Shown: one piece after another, positions 6,168-13,121 of the stretch
How the letters are laid out: each line of letters begins with the position of its first letter
Numbering within the stretch: position 1 is the stretch's first letter
NCBI GenBank assembly: GCA_903896585.1
Contig: CAITYI010000137.1
Coordinates: 1 to 14,585, forward strand
Reading direction: 5' to 3'
DNA length: 14,585 bases
From: an uncultured bacterium
GTDB taxonomy: Bacteria; Actinomycetota; Actinomycetes; S36-B12
The notes under the pieces: generated by a model
Told to the model about the DNA's origin: nothing
The model's input: only the letters and a program-made list of their open reading frames with translations
Database searches by the model: none
Made by a program: the position numbers and the translations under genes

Positions 6168-6811
6168 CGAGCTGCCCCTCCACCTAATCTGTGCAGCACC
6201 ATCTGTCGATGATCCTGAAGTAATTGTCTGCACCACTCGGATGAATATCGGCTGGCGCCAACGAGACCACCGTGCTCAGACCCAGAAAGTCCTAACGCAG
6301 ATGGAACCTTACCCTGCCCAAAGTACACGCTAATCGCTGAACGCATGGCAGGAGCCTTTCCCAACCACTCAAATACCTCTCCGCCCGGGGCATCAATCCA
6401 TACAGAGACAGGTACAACTGTTGCGCGGGTTTGCATCAGTAGGAACCCAGGATCGACAATCTGGGAATCTACAACAATCACTCCCCCCGCCGTGAGAACT
6501 TCAAGACTCGCTAATTGCGCATCAATGGAATATGGCGGGATAAGGTGAAAATCGCCACCGATCTCCGGGACTTCCGGATCAGTAAGAACATGGGATGGAC
6601 GGGTGAGAATCGATTTGACCAGGAGCATTCCTGCGGAACCTAGGCCTGAACTCAAGACCACAACACCCCTGGGAGCCTGATCGGTCATACTTTCTAGACT
6701 TCTGGAATCGATGTAATGAGCACCAACAACCTTCACTCGATACAGCAGCCTGCTGATCACCGATCCAATATTCCTCGCGTGCGCTGACCGACTAAATCTT
6801 TGTGGTGTCAC
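6164..6811 (-). CDS. Degenerate PlsC-like (lysophospholipid acyltransferase-fold) protein without catalytic motifs
   Basis: In many actinobacteria a PlsC-type 1-acylglycerol-3-phosphate acyltransferase lies between cmk and der, and this 215-residue product matches its general layout. It has an N-terminal VVGAHYI strand, a GVVVLSS strand where NHxSxxD is expected, a region LEVLTAGGVIVVDSQ where FPEGTR would sit, and VVPVSVWIDAPGG like the conserved PVxVxG strand. The HxxxxD motif is replaced by SGLGSA and the FPEGTR block by VVDSQ, so the known chemistry seems lost. I infer a former acyltransferase with a binding or regulatory role, or an unrelated fold. The start is GTG 6811, overlapping the cmk stop as GTGA; an ATG at 6844 would overlap cmk by 37 bases. 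The end overlaps der by four bases. Confidence 0.6.
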   Translation of the reverse strand: MTPQRFSRSAHARNIGSVISRLLYRVKVVGAHYIDSRSLESMTDQAPRGVVVLSSGLGSAGMLLVKSILTRPSHVLTDPEVPEIGGDFHLIPPYSIDAQLASLEVLTAGGVIVVDSQIVDPGFLLMQTRATVVPVSVWIDAPGGEVFEWLGKAPAMRSAISVYFGQGKVPSALGLSGSEHGGLVGASRYSSEWCRQLLQDHRQMVLHRLGGGAAR

Positions 6812-7491
6812 GTGAGCGAGTACCTTTTTCTTGCAAGATGACATATTTCCTGCACCACTTGATCAAGTTTCATATCAGTTGTGTCAATGATTATGGCATC
6901 TGTGGCAGCCCGGAGAGGAGAAACTTCTCTCGAGGAGTCCTTGAAGTCTCGTTCCTCAATCTTCAATTGCATCCTTTTCAACTCTTCCTCGGAGGAGTTT
7001 TGCCCTAACTCGGCACTCCTACGACCAGCCCGAGTTCGTGGATCCGCAGTGAGAAACACCTTCAATTGAGCGTCCGGTAGTACCACCGTGCCAATGTCGC
7101 GGCCCTCAACAACTATTCCGTGTCCAGATTTCCGAACGGTTTCCCGCTGTAATTCCACTAATAAGTCCCGCACTTCCGCAGCAGCACTCACGGCGCTGAC
7201 CGCCGAAGTTATTTCGGCAGAGCGGATCTCAGAAGTGACATCGATGCCGTTCACATAAACAGATGATGCAACCGGTTGGGTATCCAACTCAATGATCGAT
7301 TCACGAGCAATATCACCCACTCGCTTTGATTCTGCTGGATCTACTCCGGCCTGCAAAACCGCCCAAGTAATCGCCCGATACATGGCTCCTGTATCCAACA
7401 TGATCCATCCGAGCGTGCTCGCGACATGTCGGCTGACGGTTGATTTTCCTGATCCAGCAGGTCCATCAATTGCAATGACATTGCTAGTCAT
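6808..7491 (-). CDS. cmk: Cytidylate kinase
   Basis: The 227-residue kinase transfers a phosphate from ATP to CMP or dCMP in pyrimidine nucleotide supply. The P-loop is DGPAGSGKST (9-18), followed by LDTGAMYRA for substrate binding and the Cmk-specific GRDIGTVV (130-137). A LID-like region includes TADPRTRAGRR, and the length is normal for bacterial Cmk. The ATG at 7491 overlaps the tyrA stop as ATGA, and the end overlaps the next gene as GTGA, so it is probably translated as part of a coupled tyrA-cmk-plsC-like-der unit. Confidence 0.97.
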   Translation of the reverse strand: MTSNVIAIDGPAGSGKSTVSRHVASTLGWIMLDTGAMYRAITWAVLQAGVDPAESKRVGDIARESIIELDTQPVASSVYVNGIDVTSEIRSAEITSAVSAVSAAAEVRDLLVELQRETVRKSGHGIVVEGRDIGTVVLPDAQLKVFLTADPRTRAGRRSAELGQNSSEEELKRMQLKIEERDFKDSSREVSPLRAATDAIIIDTTDMKLDQVVQEICHLARKRYSLT

Positions 7492-8564
7492 GCCCGCCCT
7501 CGAGTGTCAAACCCTTGAGATTCCAAGCCAACTTCTAATATTTCTGCCTGGCCTAGACGGACAAATAATTGGACTATTCCTGATGGTCTTCCCATCACGT
7601 GCTCGATCCGAACATCTTCCAAATTGACCTCGAATTCGCCTGCCGCCGTGAAAAGCTCAGCAAGTGCACCCGGCTTGTCTGAGATCATGACACTAACTGA
7701 TTCAAGTGCCACGTGTTGACCGCCATGCTTACCTGGCACACGGGCTCTGCCCGAATTCCCACGGGAAAGAACTTCCTCAATTGTTGCAGCGTCATCTGAA
7801 GAAATTGCGTTGCGAAGCCTATTCAGAGAGGCAATGATCGCGTCCATTGAACTCACGACTTCCTGAGAGTTGGCCATAAGAATCTCTTTCCATAAAGCTG
7901 GATCAGATGCGGCGATACGCGTCATGTCATTGAGCGCCGGGCCTGATATCGCCAGATCCTCTAACTTTTGATCAGTTAGTTCACCGGCCAAAACACTCGC
8001 GAGAATCTGGGGCGTGTGAGAGACGAGCGCGACTACTCGATCGTGGTGCAGTGCACTCATTTCCACCCACGAGCTTCCCATGAGTTCAATGACTTGTTCT
8101 ATTGTCCGTACCCGGTCAGGATCACTCTTTGGGCTTGGAGTCACCACCCAGACTCGATCTTCAAAAAGGTCCGCCCGCGCGCCACGAGGACCGGAGATCT
8201 CCCTTCCCGCCATGGGGTGAGCGCTCACTAATCGGCTCGAATCAACCCCCAGTTCATCTGCCCGCGTCAGCACCGTGCTTTTTACCGAAGTGACGTCGGT
8301 GATTGTTGCATCAGGAAATTCCCGGGATGCTGTGGCCAGCACCTCTGCGGCCTGAGCAGGCGGAACGCAGACGAACACCAAATCGGGGGTTGCGTGATCC
8401 TTGAATTCGAGCAATCCAATTGATCGCGCGATGTCAACATGTTCAGGGTTTATGTCGCTGAAAGTTACATATACCGACTTGTTCATTAACGATAAAGCGA
8501 TGGAGGCTCCAATTAATCCACTACCAATAATGTGAACGTTGCTTGGCAGATCAGTCGAAGCCAT
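7488..8564 (-). CDS. tyrA: Prephenate dehydrogenase with C-terminal ACT domain
   Basis: The 358-residue enzyme oxidises prephenate with NAD to 4-hydroxyphenylpyruvate for tyrosine synthesis. The Rossmann start has GSGLIGAS (14-21). The conserved SAHPMAGRE (114-122) and HDRVVALVSHTPQ (about 174-186) supply prephenate-site histidines, and the helical domain has SGPALNDMTRIAASDP. Residues about 288-345 (VSVMISDKPGALAELF and on) form an ACT domain that probably binds an aromatic amino acid for feedback control. The start ATG 8564 shares one base with the aroH stop (TGATG). It sits directly after the chorismate mutase that makes its substrate, so two successive tyrosine-pathway steps are coupled. 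Confidence 0.95.
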   Translation of the reverse strand: MASTDLPSNVHIIGSGLIGASIALSLMNKSVYVTFSDINPEHVDIARSIGLLEFKDHATPDLVFVCVPPAQAAEVLATASREFPDATITDVTSVKSTVLTRADELGVDSSRLVSAHPMAGREISGPRGARADLFEDRVWVVTPSPKSDPDRVRTIEQVIELMGSSWVEMSALHHDRVVALVSHTPQILASVLAGELTDQKLEDLAISGPALNDMTRIAASDPALWKEILMANSQEVVSSMDAIIASLNRLRNAISSDDAATIEEVLSRGNSGRARVPGKHGGQHVALESVSVMISDKPGALAELFTAAGEFEVNLEDVRIEHVMGRPSGIVQLFVRLGQAEILEVGLESQGFDTRGRA

Positions 8565-8944
8565 CAGGATTTCGTTTCAGGTGCGTGCGGCAGGTCCGCT
8601 CGGAGCACCTCGGCACCACGGAGATAGACATGATGGATTTCAGCACGAGTGTGATCTGTTTCTACGTGAGCCATTATTCGAACCACTTTTTCTAAGGCCC
8701 CTTGAACATTCATTTCTTGGGCACACATCAACGGAACGTCCTGCATTCCATGCAGTCGGGCACCGGCTGCGGGGAATGCACACCGCAAGTCCGGGGTGCC
8801 CGTAAGGAATAGGCTGATGACGTCGTGGCGACTAACTCCATTTCGCGAAAGCATCGCAGATACCAACTCGCCAACGGCTTCAGCCATTTCGGCAGAATCG
8901 TCAGCGGTAAGGCAGGTTGCTCCTCGAATCGCTCGGATAGCCAT
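8564..8944 (-). CDS. aroH: Monofunctional chorismate mutase, AroH type
   Basis: The 126-residue protein matches Bacillus subtilis AroH closely in layout and rearranges chorismate to prephenate. The start MAIRAIRGAT holds Arg7. VPLMCAQEMNVQG contains Glu77, KVVRI gives Arg89, and HVYLRGAEVLRADL gives Tyr107 and Arg115; these correspond, mostly one residue offset, to the Bacillus active-site Arg7, Glu78, Arg90, Tyr108 and Arg116. The enzyme of this class is a trimer. The ATG at 8944 follows the rluB stop by 23 bases, one of the few gaps in this run, and the gene end overlaps tyrA by one base. The next step in the pathway is carried out by that neighbour. Confidence 0.95.
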   Translation of the reverse strand: MAIRAIRGATCLTADDSAEMAEAVGELVSAMLSRNGVSRHDVISLFLTGTPDLRCAFPAAGARLHGMQDVPLMCAQEMNVQGALEKVVRIMAHVETDHTRAEIHHVYLRGAEVLRADLPHAPETKS

Positions 8945-8967
8945 TCGGAAAGTCTACCGAAAGTCAA

Positions 8968-9726
8968 TCACAGGCCAGCCGCCGTATAAAGAGATCGAAG
9001 TTCGGGTCCTGACAGCTTCCGGATGGTGCCAGGACGCTGCTGTCCCAGGTGTATGGGACCAATTCGAGTACGAACGAGTGCTGTAACCGGCGCACCAACC
9101 GCTTCAAACATGCGTCGAACAATGCGATTTCTGCCTTCATGAATGACGATCTCCACCATGGCCGCATTCTTGGCACGTGACAGAACTCTGGCTTTATTGG
9201 CCACCGCAGGACCATCCTCTAGTTCAATTCCACTGGTAAGTGCCTGCACCTCCTGATTGCTGATCTCCTTCACGGTCGCAATGTAGGTCTTATCAACCGA
9301 ATAGCTTGGGTGAGTGAGTCGATTTGCGAGTTCTCCATCATTGGTGAGTAAAAGTAGTCCTTCAGTTTCGGCATCGAGACGACCAACGTGAAAGACGCGG
9401 ATTCTTGAGTCGTGTACATAATCACCCACGCAGGGTCGTCCCTGATCATCGGACATTGTCGTGAGTACGCCCAAAGGTTTATTCAGCACTAGAACAAGGT
9501 TGTCCGCCTTAGTGGGAACACGTTCACCATCAACGTGGATGACATCACTTTCAGGATTCACTCGTGTGCCCTGCTCGCGAACGATCTCACCGTTTACCGT
9601 CACACGACGCCGCTCTATTAGGAATTCGCAGGCCCGCCTGCTCCCCAATCCAGCTTGTGATAAAACCTTTTGGAGTCTGACTCCCTCACCCGATTCCTGA
9701 CTGGCCGAATCAAGTTTGTTAGTCAC
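8968..9726 (-). CDS. rluB: Pseudouridine synthase, RluB/RsuA family
   Basis: The 252-residue protein starts with an S4 RNA-binding domain (about 15-70, VRLQKVLSQAGLGSRRACE). The RsuA-type catalytic domain follows, with GRLDAETEGLLLLTNDG, where Asp118 is the expected nucleophile, and the conserved HEGRNRIVRRMFEAVG later. It should convert a uridine in rRNA, probably 23S, to pseudouridine; the exact target is not visible from the sequence. The start GTG 9726 overlaps the end of scpB by eight bases. The scpA-scpB-rluB order is widely conserved in Gram-positive bacteria. Confidence 0.94.
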   Translation of the reverse strand: MTNKLDSASQESGEGVRLQKVLSQAGLGSRRACEFLIERRRVTVNGEIVREQGTRVNPESDVIHVDGERVPTKADNLVLVLNKPLGVLTTMSDDQGRPCVGDYVHDSRIRVFHVGRLDAETEGLLLLTNDGELANRLTHPSYSVDKTYIATVKEISNQEVQALTSGIELEDGPAVANKARVLSRAKNAAMVEIVIHEGRNRIVRRMFEAVGAPVTALVRTRIGPIHLGQQRPGTIRKLSGPELRSLYTAAGL

Positions 9727-10369
9727 CCGAGGCTACCGACTCAAGGACGGCATCCAGATCAGCAAGATCTGGCAGGTGCTCAGCTAACGGAGGTAGATCC
9801 TCGAGCGACGCAATCCCCATGCGCTCAAGGAAAAAGGAAGTTGTTTTGTAGAAAATCGCACCGGATTCATGCTCGGTTCCAGCTTCTTCGATCAGACCGC
9901 GAGTCAGCAATGTCTTGATCACGCCATCGATATTTACGCCTCGCACGGCACTGACTCGACCACGTGTAACCGGCTGGCGGTATGCAATGACAGCCAAAGT
10001 TTCGAGAGCAGCCTGTGTCAACCGAGCTTGTTGTCCATCAATTACCCAGCGCTCAATAAGTGTCGAACAATCTGCGCGAGTGTAAAACCGCCAACCCCCT
10101 GCAATTTCGCGAAGGTCAAAGCCCCTCGCTTCTTCTGTGTATTGGCGAGCCAACTCGCGCAACGTGGAATCGACGTTGGTTTCCGGCATCCGAGTGATTT
10201 GTGCCAAATCACGAGGGGTGAGGGGTTCATCTGCGAGGAGTAAAAGCGCTTCGAGCGCGGCACCAAGTGACGGTGCGCCCAGGGTCTCTTCACTGGGATC
10301 TGCAATGTCATCAGGGGACACTTCACCGGTCACATTCCCATTGAGGATTTCGGGTGAATCTTTCATCAT
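9719..10369 (-). CDS. scpB: Segregation and condensation protein B
   Basis: The 216-residue protein carries the two winged-helix domains of ScpB: LGAALEALLLLADEPLTPRD (about 35-54) opens the first and RLTQAALETLAVIAYRQPV the second, with VRGVNIDGVIKTLLTRGLIEE and a C-terminal SFFLERMGI stretch. ScpB dimers bind the ScpA kleisin and the SMC ATPase to form the bacterial condensin. The first 30 residues are an acidic, poorly conserved leader. The ATG at 10369 overlaps the scpA stop as ATGA and is preceded by a good ribosome binding site (GGTGAGGAG), so ScpA and ScpB are probably made in step. Confidence 0.96.
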   Translation of the reverse strand: MMKDSPEILNGNVTGEVSPDDIADPSEETLGAPSLGAALEALLLLADEPLTPRDLAQITRMPETNVDSTLRELARQYTEEARGFDLREIAGGWRFYTRADCSTLIERWVIDGQQARLTQAALETLAVIAYRQPVTRGRVSAVRGVNIDGVIKTLLTRGLIEEAGTEHESGAIFYKTTSFFLERMGIASLEDLPPLAEHLPDLADLDAVLESVASGD

Positions 10370-11328
10370 GACTCCTCACCTATTCTTGTCTCGGATGTGA
10401 TTTCTTCGGCTACGGCTACGGCTACGGCTTTGTATTCGTTTTCAACTTCAACAGATTCAACTTCAACAGCCTCAATTTCAGCCGCGTCAATTTCAGCCGC
10501 GTCAATTTCGCGCTCCACGTCAAATTCATCGGTTACTTCAATTTCACCTTCATCTTGTCCCACCCAGCGAATAGTGAGGTCTCCAAGAGGTGAAATTTGC
10601 TCGAAGACAATCACCTGTTCCCGGTACAACTCCAACAGCGCCAGAAATCGGCCAACAATCAGCAGTGTCGAATCACAATCGGTGGTGAGAGCCCGAAAGG
10701 TCGTGGCTCTCACCCGCCTCAGTCGATCCACAATAATCGCCGCCTGCTCTCGCACGGACACCCTTTGCACGTGAATGTGCCCAATACCAACTTCTTCAAT
10801 GGGCTTGGGGGTGAGGGCCTTCGCAGCCATGGCGGCAAACTGATCTGGACCTAACCCGATCATGACTTCGGGTAACAGGTCAGCGAATTGCGGCTCCAAG
10901 CCCACCGTCCTTGGGAATGACTTACTCGCCGAATTCATCATGTCGGTAAAAATCACCGTGATTTCCTTGTACGCGCGGTACTGCAAAATACGGGCGAACA
11001 GTAAATCTCGGGCTTCCAAGAGCGCAAGATCTTCTTCGTCTTCAACCTCTCCCCGTGGAAGCAGGCGGGCAGCCTTGAGATCGAGCAGAGTGGCTGCGAC
11101 TACCAAGAAACTGCTGGTCTCATCTAAATCAAATGAGGCGCCTTGTAAGCGAATATGCGCAATAAAGTCGTCAGTCACCTGATGCAGTGCTAATTCCGTG
11201 ACTTCGAGCTTGTGTTTGGAGATGAGAGACAAAAGTAGATCGAAGGGTCCCTCGAAGTCTCCCACCTTGACGGAGAAAATACTCTCCCCAATTACTCCTT
11301 CAGGAGATTCGGCAGCCACGGATGTCAC
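10366..11328 (-). CDS. scpA: Segregation and condensation protein A (kleisin) with repeat-built acidic tail
   Basis: The 320-residue protein has the ScpA signature DFEGPFDLLLSLISKHKLEV (24-43), followed by the helical FDLDETSSFLVVAATLLDLKAARLL region, and a C-terminal winged helix at about 190-255 (SVREQAAIIV to LGDLTIRW). ScpA bridges the heads of the SMC dimer and binds ScpB. Beyond residue 258 lies an unusual tail: an acidic segment, then pentapeptide repeats of the type EIDAA/EIEAV/EVESV (274-297), then AVAVAVA. The start GTG 11328 overlaps the parA stop as GTGA. The core is ordinary; only the tail is odd. Confidence 0.95.
   Translation of the reverse strand: MTSVAAESPEGVIGESIFSVKVGDFEGPFDLLLSLISKHKLEVTELALHQVTDDFIAHIRLQGASFDLDETSSFLVVAATLLDLKAARLLPRGEVEDEEDLALLEARDLLFARILQYRAYKEITVIFTDMMNSASKSFPRTVGLEPQFADLLPEVMIGLGPDQFAAMAAKALTPKPIEEVGIGHIHVQRVSVREQAAIIVDRLRRVRATTFRALTTDCDSTLLIVGRFLALLELYREQVIVFEQISPLGDLTIRWVGQDEGEIEVTDEFDVEREIDAAEIDAAEIEAVEVESVEVENEYKAVAVAVAEEITSETRIGEES
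10407..10429. repeat. 6-bp tandem repeat in the scpA 3' end
   Basis: CGGCTA is repeated at 10407-10412, 10413-10418 and 10419-10424, with a partial fourth copy to 10429. On the minus strand it encodes the AVAVAVA run near the ScpA C-terminus. Short perfect units of this kind are prone to slippage, and a multiple of three keeps the frame. Confidence 0.85.
10442..10510. repeat. 15-bp imperfect tandem repeat in scpA
   Basis: Units start at 10442, 10457, 10472 and 10487, with a partial fifth at 10502-10510. The two units beginning TCAATTTCAGCCGCG are identical; the others follow the pattern TCAACTTCAACAGNN. Read on the minus strand, each unit encodes one five-residue repeat (EIDAA, EIDAA, EIEAV, EVESV, EVEN). 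Confidence 0.9.
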
Positions 11329-12152
11329 CGTGTGAGCACCTCGCGAGCCAGCCTTCGATACGCCACCGCCCCCGAACTAGACGCTGCGAATTCCGTTATG
11401 GGTTCCCCTGCCACGGCCGAGTCGGGGAACTTTACCGTTCGATTAATTGTGGTTGTAAACACAGTGTCACCAAATGCTCCAGTTACCGACTCCAAAACCT
11501 CGCGACTGTGCAATGTGCGCGGATCATGCATTGTTGGTAGCACGCCAATAATTCTCAGTTGCGGGTTGAGTCTGGAAGTAACTTTGTCAATGGTGTCCTT
11601 CAGTAATGCCACTCCGCGAAGTGCAAAATACTCGGTCACCATCGGGATGATGACTTCGTTACTTGCCGTGAGGGCATTGAGGGTGAGTAGCCCCAATGAC
11701 GGCTGACAATCAATTAAGACAAAGTCGTAGTCGTCAATGACGGGTGCCAGAGCTCGTTGTAATGCATACTCCCGACCCACTTCAGAAACTAATTGCAGTT
11801 CAGCTGCAGACAGGTCGATATTGCTCGGAATCAGATCAAGACCTTCAACTCTGGTGGAAATGATGACATCGCCCACGTGGCAATCATTGTCGGTCAGCAG
11901 ATTATAGATTGACAGATCGGCCGCATTTGGGTTAATGCCCAGGGCAACGGAGAGTGCGCCTTGAGGGTCAAAATCCACCAACAGCACTTTGCGCCCGTAT
12001 CCGGCAAGTGCTGCACCTAGGGAGACGGTCGACGTGGTTTTCCCCACTCCACCTTTTTGGTTGACCATGGCAATAACCCGAGCAGGACCGTGTTCGCTAA
12101 GCATCTCGGGCTCAGGAATATCCGGTAGATGGGCAAATTCGGATTCAGACAT
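11325..12152 (-). CDS. ParA/Soj-type chromosome-partitioning ATPase (orphan)
   Basis: The 275-residue ATPase has the deviant Walker A KGGVGKTT (33-40) with its signature lysine, the switch-like VDFDPQGALS, Walker B FVLIDCQPSLG, and the IIPMVTEYFALRG region, all typical of ParA/Soj. An approximately 20-residue acidic leader precedes the fold. Such ATPases bind DNA non-specifically as ATP dimers and position cargo. No parB gene is adjacent, and actinobacteria usually have a separate parAB near the origin, so this is the second, scpAB-linked ParA; its function is less well defined. The start ATG 12152 is 72 bases downstream of xerD, and the stop overlaps scpA as GTGA. Confidence 0.93.
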   Translation of the reverse strand: MSESEFAHLPDIPEPEMLSEHGPARVIAMVNQKGGVGKTTSTVSLGAALAGYGRKVLLVDFDPQGALSVALGINPNAADLSIYNLLTDNDCHVGDVIISTRVEGLDLIPSNIDLSAAELQLVSEVGREYALQRALAPVIDDYDFVLIDCQPSLGLLTLNALTASNEVIIPMVTEYFALRGVALLKDTIDKVTSRLNPQLRIIGVLPTMHDPRTLHSREVLESVTGAFGDTVFTTTINRTVKFPDSAVAGEPITEFAASSSGAVAYRRLAREVLTR

Positions 12153-12224
12153 GGTGGTCCCAGCCTACTGTGTATTCAACGTCCCTTGAGGCATTGGTAT
12201 GGGCAGATTCCGTTCATGTTGGGG

Positions 12225-13121
12225 TTAAAGAGCCCGCGGATGGGCTCCCGAGTACACCTCACGGAGAGTGTCCACTGTGACCATGGTGTAGATCTGTGTC
12301 GTGGTGACCGATGAGTGACCCAATAATTCCTGAACCGAGCGGACATCTGCCCCGCCCTCAAGTAAGTGGGTGGCGTAACTGTGCCGAAAACTGTGAGGAC
12401 TAACCCCTGGAACTCCCGCACTTTTGGCAGCCCCAACAACAATCTCCCATGCGCTCTGGCGCGATAGCGGCTTACCCCTGGTATTCAAAAAGACTCGCTG
12501 AGTCACCAATCCCTTGTTCTTACTGAGAAGGGCCCCGCGCTCATTTTGCGTGTATCGGGCCACAGCGCTCAGGGCAACGGATCCAATTGGCACCATTCGA
12601 GTCTTGCTACCTTTCCCAGTAACAATAATTGTTTCAGTGTCAAACTCAATGTCTTCAAGATCCAACCCTATGAGTTCGGATATCCGGATTCCGGTGCCGT
12701 AGAGCAGTTCAATGGCGGCCGTATCACGGTAAGGGAATTGAGAGTTGGTCGCAGCCTGAATAATTGACAGAACCGTGTCATAAGGCAGTGCTTTTGGCAG
12801 CCGCAGGGGAATACTGGGAGGTCGGATATCAACGGCCGGGTTATCAACTTCCCAGCCCTCAGCGACAGCGAATTTGTGAAACCCTCTCACTGAAATGATA
12901 GTTCGGGCAGCACTTGAACTACTCAAGTCTCGCGCTAGCGATGCGGCAAAGTCGCTCACCGAATTTGCTGTCACCAGAGAAAGATCGGTAATCCCCTGCT
13001 GATGGATCCACTGCGCATAGCGCTCAAGATCTCGGCGATAGGCCGCCACGGTGTTGACTGAAAGCCCTCGCTCAATGCTGACATGATCGAGGTACCCGCG
13101 GATTGCAGTCGCTATTTTCAG
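12225..13121 (-). CDS. xerD: Tyrosine recombinase XerD with apparent CTG start
   Basis: The 298-residue product resolves chromosome dimers at dif together with XerC. The catalytic domain is complete: Arg146 (GTGIRISEL), Lys170 (TGKGSKTR), His243 and Arg246 (SPHSFRHSY), His269 (LLGHSS) and Tyr278 (TQIYTMV). These match Escherichia coli XerD within about two positions, and the length is the same. The N-terminal core-binding domain contains YLDHVSIERGLSVNTVAAY, a conserved segment. It lies upstream of the first ATG/GTG/TTG in frame (GTG 13049), which would leave only 274 residues. The frame is open back to a TGA at 13136-13134, and the best start is CTG 13121, which forms a CTGA overlap with the ald stop. 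A sequencing error is the main alternative. Confidence 0.9.
   Translation of the reverse strand: MKIATAIRGYLDHVSIERGLSVNTVAAYRRDLERYAQWIHQQGITDLSLVTANSVSDFAASLARDLSSSSAARTIISVRGFHKFAVAEGWEVDNPAVDIRPPSIPLRLPKALPYDTVLSIIQAATNSQFPYRDTAAIELLYGTGIRISELIGLDLEDIEFDTETIIVTGKGSKTRMVPIGSVALSAVARYTQNERGALLSKNKGLVTQRVFLNTRGKPLSRQSAWEIVVGAAKSAGVPGVSPHSFRHSYATHLLEGGADVRSVQELLGHSSVTTTQIYTMVTVDTLREVYSGAHPRAL

Noticed and set aside
6168..6236. ATG 6236 as the der start
   Set aside because: It would overlap the upstream gene by 73 bases; GTG 6167 gives the same GTGA overlap seen at neighbouring junctions.
12225..13121. Tyrosine recombinase as a sign of a phage or genomic island
   Set aside because: Length, residues and its place in a conserved housekeeping run identify it as XerD; there are no attachment-site repeats or phage genes.
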